Shown: piece by piece, positions 8,771 to 16,249 of the stretch
How positions within the stretch are numbered: position 1 is the first letter of the stretch
Layout of the letters: the number at the start of each line of letters is the position of its first letter
From: Pseudomonas fluorescens
GTDB taxonomy: Bacteria > Pseudomonadota > Gammaproteobacteria > Pseudomonadales > Pseudomonadaceae
Assembly: GCF_902497895.1 (NCBI RefSeq)
Contig: NZ_CABVHQ010000024.1
Span: 21,680 to 85,679, forward strand
DNA length: 64,000 nt
Direction of reading: 5' to 3'
Program-made: the position numbers and the translations under genes
The notes under the pieces: generated by a model
The model's input: the letters and a program-made list of their open reading frames with translations, nothing else
The model's database searches: none
Told to the model about the DNA's origin: nothing

Positions 8771-10000
8771 ATGTTCAGTTTTATCAAAACCATGAATATT
8801 CCCGCCCAATGCCTTGCCGCCGTGACCGCCTTCTTCTGCGGTTCGCTGGCCAGCGCCGACACTGGTCAGCCCGAGCTGGCCGGGCGTCTCGACGGGGTGA
8901 TCGAGCGCGCCGTCGCCGAGCAGCGGATCGTCGGTACTGTGGTGATAGTCCTTCGCGACGGTCAGGTGGTTTACCGCCGGGCCGCCGGTTTCGCCGATCG
9001 CGAGGCGGCCAGCCCGATGACCCAGGACACGATTTTCCGTCTCGCCTCCGTCACCAAACCGATAGTCTCGGCCGCAACCATGCGCCTGGTCGAGCAAGGC
9101 CGCTTGTCTCTGGATGATCGGGTCAGTCGCTGGCTGCCAGATTTTCGGCCCCAACTGGCCGACGGCAGCGAACCGGACATCCGCATCCGCCAGCTGCTCA
9201 ACCATACAGCCGGCCTGAGTTATGGTTTGCTGGAAACCGAGCACGGGCCTTATCGCACCGCGGGGGTCTCGGATGGCCTGGCTGAACCGGATATCAGCCT
9301 TGAGGAAAACCTCAAGCGCATAACCAGCGTGCCTCTGAGCTATCCGCCGGGCACCCAGTGGCGGTATTCCATGGCTACCGATGTGTTGGGCGCGGTGTTG
9401 CAAAAAGTCACGGGGCAGAGCCTGCCGATGCTGGTCGAAGCGTTGGTCACCGGCCCGGCCGGCATGCGCGATACAGCGTTCTCGGTGGGCGATATCCAGC
9501 GCCTCTCGGCGGTGTACAGCGACGGCCATCCGGTGCCGATGCGAATGGCCGATGAGGCTGTGATCAAATCCGGCGAAAGCAGCACGCTGTTCTCCTTGAA
9601 ACGGATTCTCGACCCTCAGGCCTACCCGTCAGGCGGTGCCGGCATGGCCGGGACCGCCGGGGATTTCAGCAGCTTTCTGGAAATCCTGCGCCAGGGCGGC
9701 GGGTCTATCCTGTCACCCGGTAGCGTGCAGTCGATGATGAGCGATAAGGTCGGGCCCCAGGCGCAGACCCAGGGGCCGGGTTGGGGCTTCGGTTACGGCT
9801 GGGCGGTGCTGGATGATCCGTCGCTGACGAAAACCCCACAGTCCAAGGGCACGATTCAGTGGGGCGGTGCCTATGGTCACAGCTGGTTTGTCGATCCGCT
9901 GGCGAAGCTGACCGTGGTGGCCCTGACCAATACCGCGTTCGAAGGCATGTCCGGGGCGTTTACGCGGGAGATTCGAGATGCGGTGTATCCGGCGCAATGA
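8771..10000 (+). CDS. Exported serine hydrolase of the beta-lactamase (class C/esterase) fold
   Basis: 409-residue secreted protein. A signal peptide precedes a likely cleavage at ASA-D near residue 30. The catalytic SxxK is SVTK at residues 93-96. The second motif position has YSM at about residue 199 instead of YAN/YSN, and the third motif region is YGHSWFVDP at about 368, replacing KTG. That combination fits the EstB/penicillin-binding-protein-like esterases and D-aminopeptidase-like enzymes better than a true AmpC beta-lactamase. I chose the ATG at 8771 (AGAG box upstream, proper signal peptide) over 8732. It is a single gene. The substrate is unknown; antibiotic resistance should not be assumed. 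Confidence 0.85.
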   Translation: MFSFIKTMNIPAQCLAAVTAFFCGSLASADTGQPELAGRLDGVIERAVAEQRIVGTVVIVLRDGQVVYRRAAGFADREAASPMTQDTIFRLASVTKPIVSAATMRLVEQGRLSLDDRVSRWLPDFRPQLADGSEPDIRIRQLLNHTAGLSYGLLETEHGPYRTAGVSDGLAEPDISLEENLKRITSVPLSYPPGTQWRYSMATDVLGAVLQKVTGQSLPMLVEALVTGPAGMRDTAFSVGDIQRLSAVYSDGHPVPMRMADEAVIKSGESSTLFSLKRILDPQAYPSGGAGMAGTAGDFSSFLEILRQGGGSILSPGSVQSMMSDKVGPQAQTQGPGWGFGYGWAVLDDPSLTKTPQSKGTIQWGGAYGHSWFVDPLAKLTVVALTNTAFEGMSGAFTREIRDAVYPAQ

Positions 10001-10042
10001 GGGGGCTCAATGCGAGTCAGTGAAAGCGTTACGCGAACCGTC

Positions 10043-10180
10043 GTAGCAGCTGCCGAGCCTGCGAGGCTGCGTTCGGCCGCGCAGCGGTCGTAAAATCAGG
10101 CACTGCGGTATTCCAGACACACCGTGGAAGCAGAATTTACGACTGCTGCGCAGCCGAACGCAGCCTTCGGCAGCTGCTAC
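10043..10180. repeat. REP pair (REPIN), GTAGCAGC class
   Basis: Two inverted REPs with outer ends GTAGCAGCTGCCGA. The left copy carries an expanded AGCCTGCGAGGCTGCG loop; the right arm ends CGGCAGCTGCTAC. Between the arms are about 50 bases. The right edge overlaps the last codon of the helicase gene on the minus strand: the TAG stop is formed by the GTAG end of the REP. Confidence 0.9.
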
Positions 10181-12462
10181 GGGGAATGTGCGGAGTCAGC
10201 CGCGAATTGTCTGACTGACCACCACCGTGGCAGCAATTGCTGCACCCTGGCTTGCGCAAAGCGGTCGTCGATCAACATCACCACGCCGCGGTCTTGCTGG
10301 GTACGGATCACCCTGCCGGCGGCCTGCACCACCTTCTGGACACCAGGAAACAGGTAGGTGTAGTCATAACCGGCGCCGAAGATCGCGGCCATGCGCTGTT
10401 TCAGCTGCTCGTTTACCGGGTTCAGCTGGGCTAGCCCCAAGGTGGCGATAAAGGCGCCGATCAAGCGTGCGCCGGGCAAGTCGATGCCTTCGCCAAACGC
10501 CCCGCCGAGCACCGCAAAGCCGACACCCTGGCTGCTGGTGGTGAATTGCTCGAGAAAGGCCTGACGTTGCCCTTCGTCCATGCCCCGCGATTGTGACCAC
10601 AGCTTGATATACGGGTATTTCTCGGCCAGCAACTGCTCCACCTGCTGCAAATAATCGAAGCTGCTGAAGAACGCCAGGTAGTTGCCCGGACGCTGTTCAA
10701 ACTGCGCGGCGATCAATTCGACGATGGGCGCCAGCGATGCCTGGCGATGCACGAAACGGGTGGAGATCCGGCTGACGATATGCACATCCAGTTGGTCAGC
10801 GCTGAACGGTGACTCGACATCCACCCAGACGGTGTCAGTCGGCAGCCCGAGTAAATCCCCATAGTAGTGCCGAGGGGTCAGGGTCGCGGAAAACAGCACG
10901 CTGCTGCGAGCCGCCGCCAGCCTGGGGCGGATGAAACCGGCGGGCACCACGTTGCGCAGGCACAACTGCGAGACACTGCGTTTGGTGCTCAACTCACGCT
11001 TGCTGATATCGAACAGGAACTGCTCATCGAACAGCTCGGCGACCCGGGAAAACTGCAGCGCCTCGAAATAGAAACCCTGCAGCGCACTGTCCAGCCCCTG
11101 GGGATGGTCGTTGAGGTAATCACCGAAGGCGGCGATGCACAGCGACAGCGCCTGCAGCAGTTTTTCCGGAGTCCGGGCGTAGGCCTGATAGGGCCGGATC
11201 TGCTCTTTGTGCAGGGCATTCCATTCACGGTTCAAGCGCTGCAAGGACTTCTTCAACGGGTCTGGCGCGCTGTGGCGCACGCTGTTCAAGGTCGATTGAT
11301 CAAGGCTCGCGCTGTACATCTGCCGACCGCGCTCGACCAGGTTATGGGCCTCGTCGACCAGTACCGCGACCCGCCACTGGTTGAGTTGCGCCAGCCCGAA
11401 CAGCAAGGCGCTGAAGTCGAAATAGTAGTTGTAGTCGGCCACCACCACATCAGCCCAGCGGGCCATTTCCTGGCTCAGGTAATAGGGGCAGACCTCATGC
11501 TTGAGGGCGATTTGCCGCAGCCTGGCTTGATCCCAGACCTTAGATTGAGTGGCCTCCTGGCGGGCCGCCGGCAGACGATCATAAAAGCCCTTGGCCAAGG
11601 GGCAGGATTCACCGTGGCAGGCTTTGTCCAGGTGCTCGCAGGCCTTGTCCCGCGCCACCAGCTCGAGCACCCGCAATGGCAGCTGCGGCGCGCTGTCGTG
11701 GATCACCCGGGCGGCATCGAGGGCGAGTTGCCGGCCCGGAGTCTTGGCGGTGAGGAAAAACACCTTGTCCAGTTGCTGCGGTACCAGCGCCTTGAGCATC
11801 GGAAACAGCGTACCCACGGTCTTGCCAATGCCGGTTGGCGCCTGGGCCATCAGGCAGCGGCCGGTACTCACCGCCTTGAACACCGATTCCGCCAGGTGGC
11901 GTTGGCCCGGGCGAAAGTCAGGGTGAGGAAAACGCAATAGCTGCGCCGCCTGATTACGCGCCTCGCGATGGGCCATTTCCTGCTCGGCCCACTGCAAGAA
12001 CAGGCTGCAATGGCGATTGAAGAACGGCTCCAGATCCGCAGCGCTCCAGGCTTCCACCAGCCGGGTTTCCTTTTCGCTGACGATATCGAAATACACCAGC
12101 GCCAGGCTGATTTCGGGCAGCTGCAATTGCTGGCACATCAACCAGCCATAGATTTTCGCCTGAGCCCAGTGCAGCTGACGATGATTGGCCGGCATGGCGT
12201 TCAGGTCGCCGCGATAAGTTTTCACTTCTTCGAGCTGGTTCTGGCCGGGGTCGTAGCCGTCCGCCCTGCCCCTGACCCGCAATTGCCGGAACTGGCCCTC
12301 GAGCGCGACTTCGGTTTGATAACCCGGGTTACGTCGCGAGGCGACGGTGCGGTGACCGACGATGCCTTCCAGCGCCGTCGGCGACGGGGTAAAGCGCAAG
12401 TCGAGATCACCGACCTTGGCGGTGAACTCGCACAAGGCACGTACCGCGATGCTGTAGTTCAC
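10177..12462 (-). CDS. DinG/XPD-like Fe-S DEAH helicase with N-terminal PD-(D/E)XK nuclease-like domain
   Basis: About 761 residues. An N-terminal PD-(D/E)XK-type segment is visible (GRADGYD ... LEEVKTYRG, about residues 65-82). The helicase core follows: Walker A APTGIGKT (about 207-214), a cluster of cysteines CEHLDKACHGESC and CPYY (about 274-325) expected to hold a 4Fe-4S cluster as in XPD and DinG, and DEAH in VLVDEAHNL (about 368). The C-terminal motor domain ends with the motif VVQAAGRVIRT. I chose the GTG at 12462 because its GTGA overlaps the FAN1 stop. The open frame continues upstream only inside the FAN1 gene. Likely 5'-3' helicase acting with FAN1 in DNA repair, as an inference from coupling. 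Confidence 0.88.
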   Translation of the reverse strand: MNYSIAVRALCEFTAKVGDLDLRFTPSPTALEGIVGHRTVASRRNPGYQTEVALEGQFRQLRVRGRADGYDPGQNQLEEVKTYRGDLNAMPANHRQLHWAQAKIYGWLMCQQLQLPEISLALVYFDIVSEKETRLVEAWSAADLEPFFNRHCSLFLQWAEQEMAHREARNQAAQLLRFPHPDFRPGQRHLAESVFKAVSTGRCLMAQAPTGIGKTVGTLFPMLKALVPQQLDKVFFLTAKTPGRQLALDAARVIHDSAPQLPLRVLELVARDKACEHLDKACHGESCPLAKGFYDRLPAARQEATQSKVWDQARLRQIALKHEVCPYYLSQEMARWADVVVADYNYYFDFSALLFGLAQLNQWRVAVLVDEAHNLVERGRQMYSASLDQSTLNSVRHSAPDPLKKSLQRLNREWNALHKEQIRPYQAYARTPEKLLQALSLCIAAFGDYLNDHPQGLDSALQGFYFEALQFSRVAELFDEQFLFDISKRELSTKRSVSQLCLRNVVPAGFIRPRLAAARSSVLFSATLTPRHYYGDLLGLPTDTVWVDVESPFSADQLDVHIVSRISTRFVHRQASLAPIVELIAAQFEQRPGNYLAFFSSFDYLQQVEQLLAEKYPYIKLWSQSRGMDEGQRQAFLEQFTTSSQGVGFAVLGGAFGEGIDLPGARLIGAFIATLGLAQLNPVNEQLKQRMAAIFGAGYDYTYLFPGVQKVVQAAGRVIRTQQDRGVVMLIDDRFAQARVQQLLPRWWSVRQFAADSAHSP

Positions 12463-14111
12463 GTGCCCTGCTCCGCCCATTGCACATAACAGACGGCCAC
12501 CGGCATCTGATGTTGCTGACAGAAATCCAGCCAGCGCAATTGGTTGTCCTGCAGCCGATCCCCCGGGCCTTTGACTTCGATCATGCGGTAGGTTTTCTGC
12601 CGCGGCCAGAACTGGATCAGGTCCGGCATGCCGGCGCGGTTGGCCTTGATGTCCAGCAGCAAGCGATTGAACCAGTGCTTGAGGTGTTCGGCCGGCAGGC
12701 AATCGAGGGCCTGCTCGAGCAAGTCCTCGGTCAAGACGCCCCAGAACACGAATGGCGACTGCACGCCCCACTTGGCTACGTAACGCTGGCGGATGGTCTC
12801 GAGATAACGCCCGTCGTCCAGTTCCGCCAGGCAGGCCCGGAACAGCTCGGCGCGCCGCGCATGAAAGTCCTCGTTGAGCAGGTCCACCGGTCCGCGCTGG
12901 AACGGGTGAAAAAACGCCCCGGGCAACGGCGCAAAGATCGCCGGCCAGCACAGCAGCCCGAACAGCGAATTGATCAGGCCGTTCTCGACATAGTGCACCG
13001 GTGCCTGGGCGTCATCGAGGTGGGCCTGGACATGCAGTTCGACCGACAACGCCGGGTCGGTTCTTGGCAGGTTGAGATCCAGGCGCAACATATCCCGCGC
13101 CACCGTTCGCGGCATGGCCGGGCCACCGAGCTTGCGCCGCAGCCTTGGCAGGACACGCAGCAGTTGCTGTTGCTCGGCGGCGCTTTCCGGGAACTGTCCG
13201 GCGTGGCTGGCCAGCTCCATTGCCAGCGGATACTTGCCGCTGCGCTCAAGCACCCGGATCAAACGCAGCCTGGCGCCGGGATAAGCGCAGGTGCGATAGA
13301 TGGCCAGCGCCGCCGGCAACTCGTCGATTCGTTCGCAGTGCTGACCGAGCTGGAACAACAGTCTGGCGCGACGCCGCTCAAGCCAGGGGTTGTCGGTCTG
13401 CAGCGCATTGATCTGCTCAAGCACTTCGCTCACTGATTCGCCGGCCTCGAAGCATTCCTGGCAGTGCTGCAGGTACACAAAGCCATCCACGTCGTCCCGG
13501 CTGCGCAAGCCACGGGATTCGGCGCAAAACTCGACTTTTTCGTAGGTAAAGATCCCCAGGTCCGCCAGCACGAACTCCGACCAGTCCTGGTAGAGGTTGC
13601 CAAAGAACATCAACCGCAGCCGGTCGCACAGGCCCATGATGGTCAGGGTAAACAGCCGGTCGTCCAGGGTCGGACACCATTGCTTGAAGGTTTGGATTTC
13701 GCTGAACTGCCCGCTCAGGCAGGCAAGCCATGCGGTTTTTTTCGCCTTGGGCTGATCGATCGCGAAGTTGAAGCACTGGAGTATTTCCTGTTTCAACAGC
13801 ACATCGCACAGCTCTTCAATGCTCAGCAGCGCCTGCTCATCAACCCAGCCCAGCCGCAGCAAGGGTTCGACCGCAGGCAAAATCTCGCCAATTTCCTGAT
13901 AACACAGTTTGCCGGCGCGAAACCGCAGGCCCTTGCGCATCACCATTCTGACCAGCAATGCCTGGGAGGCTTGGGGAAGATGCCTGAAGTCGAGCATGAA
14001 CTGCTGCTCTTGCGCGCTCAGCATATCGGCGTAACGTTGCGCAAGCCAATCAAGCACTTGCACGAAGTTGTCAAGGTAATAGAAAGGATTGTCGAGCGGG
14101 TTGGAAGTCAC
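12459..14111 (-). CDS. FAN1-type VRR-NUC nuclease
   Basis: 550-residue structure-specific nuclease homologous to bacterial FAN1 (Fanconi-associated nuclease), which cleaves flap and crosslink-repair intermediates. The C-terminal VRR-NUC domain shows MPDLIQFW (catalytic Asp about 494), EVKG (about 507-510) and then the QLRWLDF helix; these are the PD-(D/E)XK residues of the family. The N-terminal region, LDNPFYYLDNFVQVLDWL, is typical of Pseudomonas FAN1. Start is GTG at 14111 with a weak Shine-Dalgarno, chosen by family N-terminus. The gene overlaps the downstream helicase by GTGA, so the pair forms a coupled repair operon. Confidence 0.9.
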   Translation of the reverse strand: MTSNPLDNPFYYLDNFVQVLDWLAQRYADMLSAQEQQFMLDFRHLPQASQALLVRMVMRKGLRFRAGKLCYQEIGEILPAVEPLLRLGWVDEQALLSIEELCDVLLKQEILQCFNFAIDQPKAKKTAWLACLSGQFSEIQTFKQWCPTLDDRLFTLTIMGLCDRLRLMFFGNLYQDWSEFVLADLGIFTYEKVEFCAESRGLRSRDDVDGFVYLQHCQECFEAGESVSEVLEQINALQTDNPWLERRRARLLFQLGQHCERIDELPAALAIYRTCAYPGARLRLIRVLERSGKYPLAMELASHAGQFPESAAEQQQLLRVLPRLRRKLGGPAMPRTVARDMLRLDLNLPRTDPALSVELHVQAHLDDAQAPVHYVENGLINSLFGLLCWPAIFAPLPGAFFHPFQRGPVDLLNEDFHARRAELFRACLAELDDGRYLETIRQRYVAKWGVQSPFVFWGVLTEDLLEQALDCLPAEHLKHWFNRLLLDIKANRAGMPDLIQFWPRQKTYRMIEVKGPGDRLQDNQLRWLDFCQQHQMPVAVCYVQWAEQGT

Positions 14112-14331
14112 GGATCTAGCGCGCCACGGTAGCTGGATACTGGTTATGCGTACAGATAGCAGCTCAAGCCCCGGGCTTGCAAACGGTATTGGATAAGCGG
14201 CTGAATCAGCGGCTTTTTTCTTTCGGGCAGAGAACTTTCGCTCAGCTGACTACACAAAAGGCCATCAGCCTTTTATACATGATTCGCTTCAGCCGAAGCG
14301 GTCGAATGATCTTTCAAGGAGAGTTTTGTCC

Positions 14332-14556
14332 ATGAACATCAAAATACTGGGTTTTCCTCTGGCGGTAGCAGCGCTTCTGGCATTGGCCGGTTGCGCTTCG
14401 CCGACAATAGTGACGATGCAGGATGGCACTCAGTACCTGACCAAGGATGCACCGAAAACCAAGACCAAAGACGGTTTCTACGAGTTCGAAGACATATCCG
14501 GCAGGAAGGTCAAGGTCAACGCGGATGATGTCGCTACTGTGCGCGAGGAAGACTGA
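14332..14556 (+). CDS. YgdI/YgdR-type small lipoprotein
   Basis: 74-residue lipoprotein: signal MNIKILGFPLAVAALLALAG with lipobox LAGC, then a DUF903-like domain (SPTIVTMQDGTQYLTKD ... GFYEFEDISGRKVKVNADDV). The pattern of a short SH3-like beta barrel with an FED...GR...VN motif is the YgdI/YgdR family. The ATG at 14332 has AAGGAGAG at 14316-14323. The role of the family is unknown, probably in the envelope. A run of REP elements lies directly downstream. Confidence 0.9.
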   Translation: MNIKILGFPLAVAALLALAGCASPTIVTMQDGTQYLTKDAPKTKTKDGFYEFEDISGRKVKVNADDVATVREED

Positions 14557-14578
14557 AATCTGGCTCCGCACATTCCTC

Positions 14579-15059
14579 CGTAGCAGGCGGCTTAGCCTGC
14601 ATCCGGCTACGCATGGAGTGCCTTCGTAGCGTGGGATATGCGCATGACACGCGTTCCGTAGCAGCTGGCGAAGCCTGCGTCCGGCCGCGCAGCGGTCGTA
14701 AAACCAGACAGCGCGGTGTTTCAGGCGGATCGTGCAAGCAGACTTTACGACTGCTGCGCAGCCGAACGCAGCCTGGCGGCAGCTGCTACGGAGTATGCGC
14801 ATGGCGTGCGGTATGCGCATGGCGTGCCTTTCGTAGCAGCTGGCGAAGCCTGCGTCCGGCCGCGCAGCGGTCGTAAAACCAGACAGCGCGGTGTTTCAGG
14901 CGGATCGTGCAAGCAGGCTTTACGACTGCTGCGCAGCCGAACGCAGCCTGGCGGCAGCTGCTACGGAGTATGCGCATGGCGTGCGGTATGCGCATGGCGT
15001 GCCTTCGTAGCAGCTGGCGAAGCCTGCGTCCGGCCGCGCAGCGGTCGTAAAATCAGACA
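14579..15059. repeat. Tandem REP-pair array beside the RAYT gene
   Basis: Two nearly identical REP pairs (14658-14789 and 14833-14964) and a third, single REP (15007-15059) start with GTAGCAGCTGGCGAAGCC. Starts are 175 and 174 bases apart, so the array arose by tandem duplication. Spacers contain two further direct copies of TATGCGCATGGCGTGC each. A degenerate REP-like palindrome (GTAGCAGGCGGCTTAGCC) sits at about 14580. The last REP ends 10 bases from the RAYT stop codon. Open frames that run through the array are not genes. Confidence 0.9.
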
Positions 15060-15068
15060 CTTCAGGTA

Positions 15069-15527
15069 TCAAAGCCAGCACGCATCCCACAATGGATAAT
15101 CGTGAACACGCTTGACCAGGCCTGCTCGAAGGGGATTGCAGACAACGTAACGGGCAAGATCTTTTACATCCTCATCCTGACGCGCTGCACGGTCGTGATA
15201 ACCCTTTTGCCATAAGCGCCCTCGCCGCCCCATTGCTTGATTCACCGTCAAACTGCTGCGCGATTTTACCCGACACATCAGCTCGGCCAGCGTCCTTCCT
15301 CTAAGCTGGAGCAACCAATGAAAATGATCTGGCATCACCACCCAAGCCAATGAATCTGCCCAGTCGTCTTCCTGCGCAAGCCGAAACTGCTCCACCACCA
15401 ACCGTCCCAGACGCCAATCGGCAAAAACCGGCTGACGCTGATGAACAACTACGCTCAGCAGATAGATTCGCCCCACCTCTGAAACACGGCCAATCCGCAG
15501 CCGCTCCGCATTTGTCGAAACAGGCAT
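15069..15527 (-). CDS. REP-associated tyrosine transposase (RAYT)
   Basis: 152-residue protein of the Y1 transposase superfamily (IS200-like, REP-associated). The HUH-type motif is MPDHFHWLL at about residues 74-82. The family motifs GRLWQKGYHDRAAR and ARYVVCNPLRAGLV follow; conserved tyrosines occur in both, and I cannot tell which is catalytic by eye. Start ATG at 15527 has an exact AGGAGG box 8 bases upstream; the frame extends to 15560 without one. RAYTs are domesticated single-copy enzymes thought to mobilise or maintain REP pairs. The flanking array (14658-15059) is therefore likely its cognate substrate. The frame is intact. Confidence 0.93.
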   Translation of the reverse strand: MPVSTNAERLRIGRVSEVGRIYLLSVVVHQRQPVFADWRLGRLVVEQFRLAQEDDWADSLAWVVMPDHFHWLLQLRGRTLAELMCRVKSRSSLTVNQAMGRRGRLWQKGYHDRAARQDEDVKDLARYVVCNPLRAGLVKRVHDYPLWDACWL

Positions 15528-15838
15528 TCCCTTGCCTCCTAACATACAGACAGGAGGCAAAGAAATTACACCGCTGACAACTGCTTTAGAGACCGAACAC
15601 TTGAGGAAATGTTACCTATCAACTCCCCCTACGAAATGGCGACTGGGATCGGCCTATTGATCGCTCAAACATGACTTGCGTCATAGTTTCTCAAGGCAAT
15701 CGCCAAACGGCCTGAAAAAATCCTCCTGCTTCTCGCCAGCGATGCTACTTTTAACAGCTCTACAGGTTGGACCAGTGAAGGCCCTTCCGTTCCTACCGCG
15801 AGTTTAAGGAAGTGCTCAATGAACAAGGTGGGCAACAT
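15528..15838. other. Intergenic region between RAYT and DUF1652-like gene
   Basis: 311 bases that hold the promoters of both divergent genes. I see no REP of the GTAGCAGC class on this side of the RAYT, so the REP array is one-sided. No other feature is supported. Confidence 0.6.
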
Positions 15839-16111
15839 ATGAATAAAGTCTTTTCCAAGGTCACCTTTCCCAATGCCTGCCAGCTCATGCGCTGGCATTT
15901 TCATCCAATGGGCTTCGAGGCCAGCATGGATGCACCCGGCAGCATGATCGCCCGGTTATTCGATCGCGCCAGCGGCGAAACCATGATTGCCATTGCCGGT
16001 ATCCCTTGCGCCACGGTAATGAACGCCGCCGATGTCGAACGAATAATCGAAGCGGTAGAAGACGAACTTGAATCCTTTATCCCACCCATGGGCTTGAGAA
16101 GTTTCGGTTAA
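15839..16111 (+). CDS. DUF1652-like protein
   Basis: 90-residue soluble protein. LMRWHFHPMGFEASMDAPGSMIARLFDRASGE and the segment CATVMNAADVERIIEAVEDEL resemble the DUF1652 family, which is largely restricted to Pseudomonas and has no assigned function. The ATG at 15839 is chosen by family length; an in-frame codon at 15812 lacks a better ribosome site. A strong hairpin terminator follows immediately. It lies in a 311-base AT-richer gap from the RAYT, which I take to hold its promoter. Confidence 0.75.
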   Translation: MNKVFSKVTFPNACQLMRWHFHPMGFEASMDAPGSMIARLFDRASGETMIAIAGIPCATVMNAADVERIIEAVEDELESFIPPMGLRSFG

Positions 16112-16130
16112 CCATTGCAATCCTGACAAA

Positions 16131-16155
16131 GAGCCCACATTTCGTGGGCTTTTTG
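16131..16155 (+). terminator. Rho-independent terminator after DUF1652 gene
   Basis: Stem AGCCCAC/GTGGGCT (16132-16138 and 16144-16150) with a 5-base loop, followed by a short T run. Confidence 0.85.
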
Positions 16156-16162
16156 CTGGATG

Positions 16163-16249
16163 GTAGGAGCTGCCGCAGGCTGCGATCTTTTGATCTTGAT
16201 CTTCGGCGGTCTTCAAATCGCCAAAAGATCGCAGCCTGCGGCTCCTACG
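16163..16249. repeat. REP pair, GTAGGAGC class
   Basis: Inverted pair of short REPs, GTAGGAGCTGCCGCAGGC at 16163 and its complement ending GGCTCCTACG, with the tails CTTTTGATC and CCAAAAGATC facing inward. The right arm overlaps the TAG stop (16245-16247) of the UvrD-like helicase. Confidence 0.9.

Noticed and set aside
8771..10000. AmpC-type resistance enzyme
   Set aside because: SVTK is present but the Tyr-x-Asn and KTG motifs are replaced; more like an esterase or peptidase of the same fold.
12463..12951. 163-codon N-terminal extension of the Fe-S helicase
   Set aside because: It is only the FAN1 gene in another frame; composition is Arg/Ala/Pro-rich.
14658..15059. Regularly spaced repeats as a CRISPR array
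   Set aside because: Units are palindromic REP pairs about 130 bases long, spaced 174-175 bases apart, with repeated rather than unique spacers, and no cas genes.
14716..15099. 127-codon frame through the REP array
   Set aside because: Its repeated peptide is the translated REP duplication.
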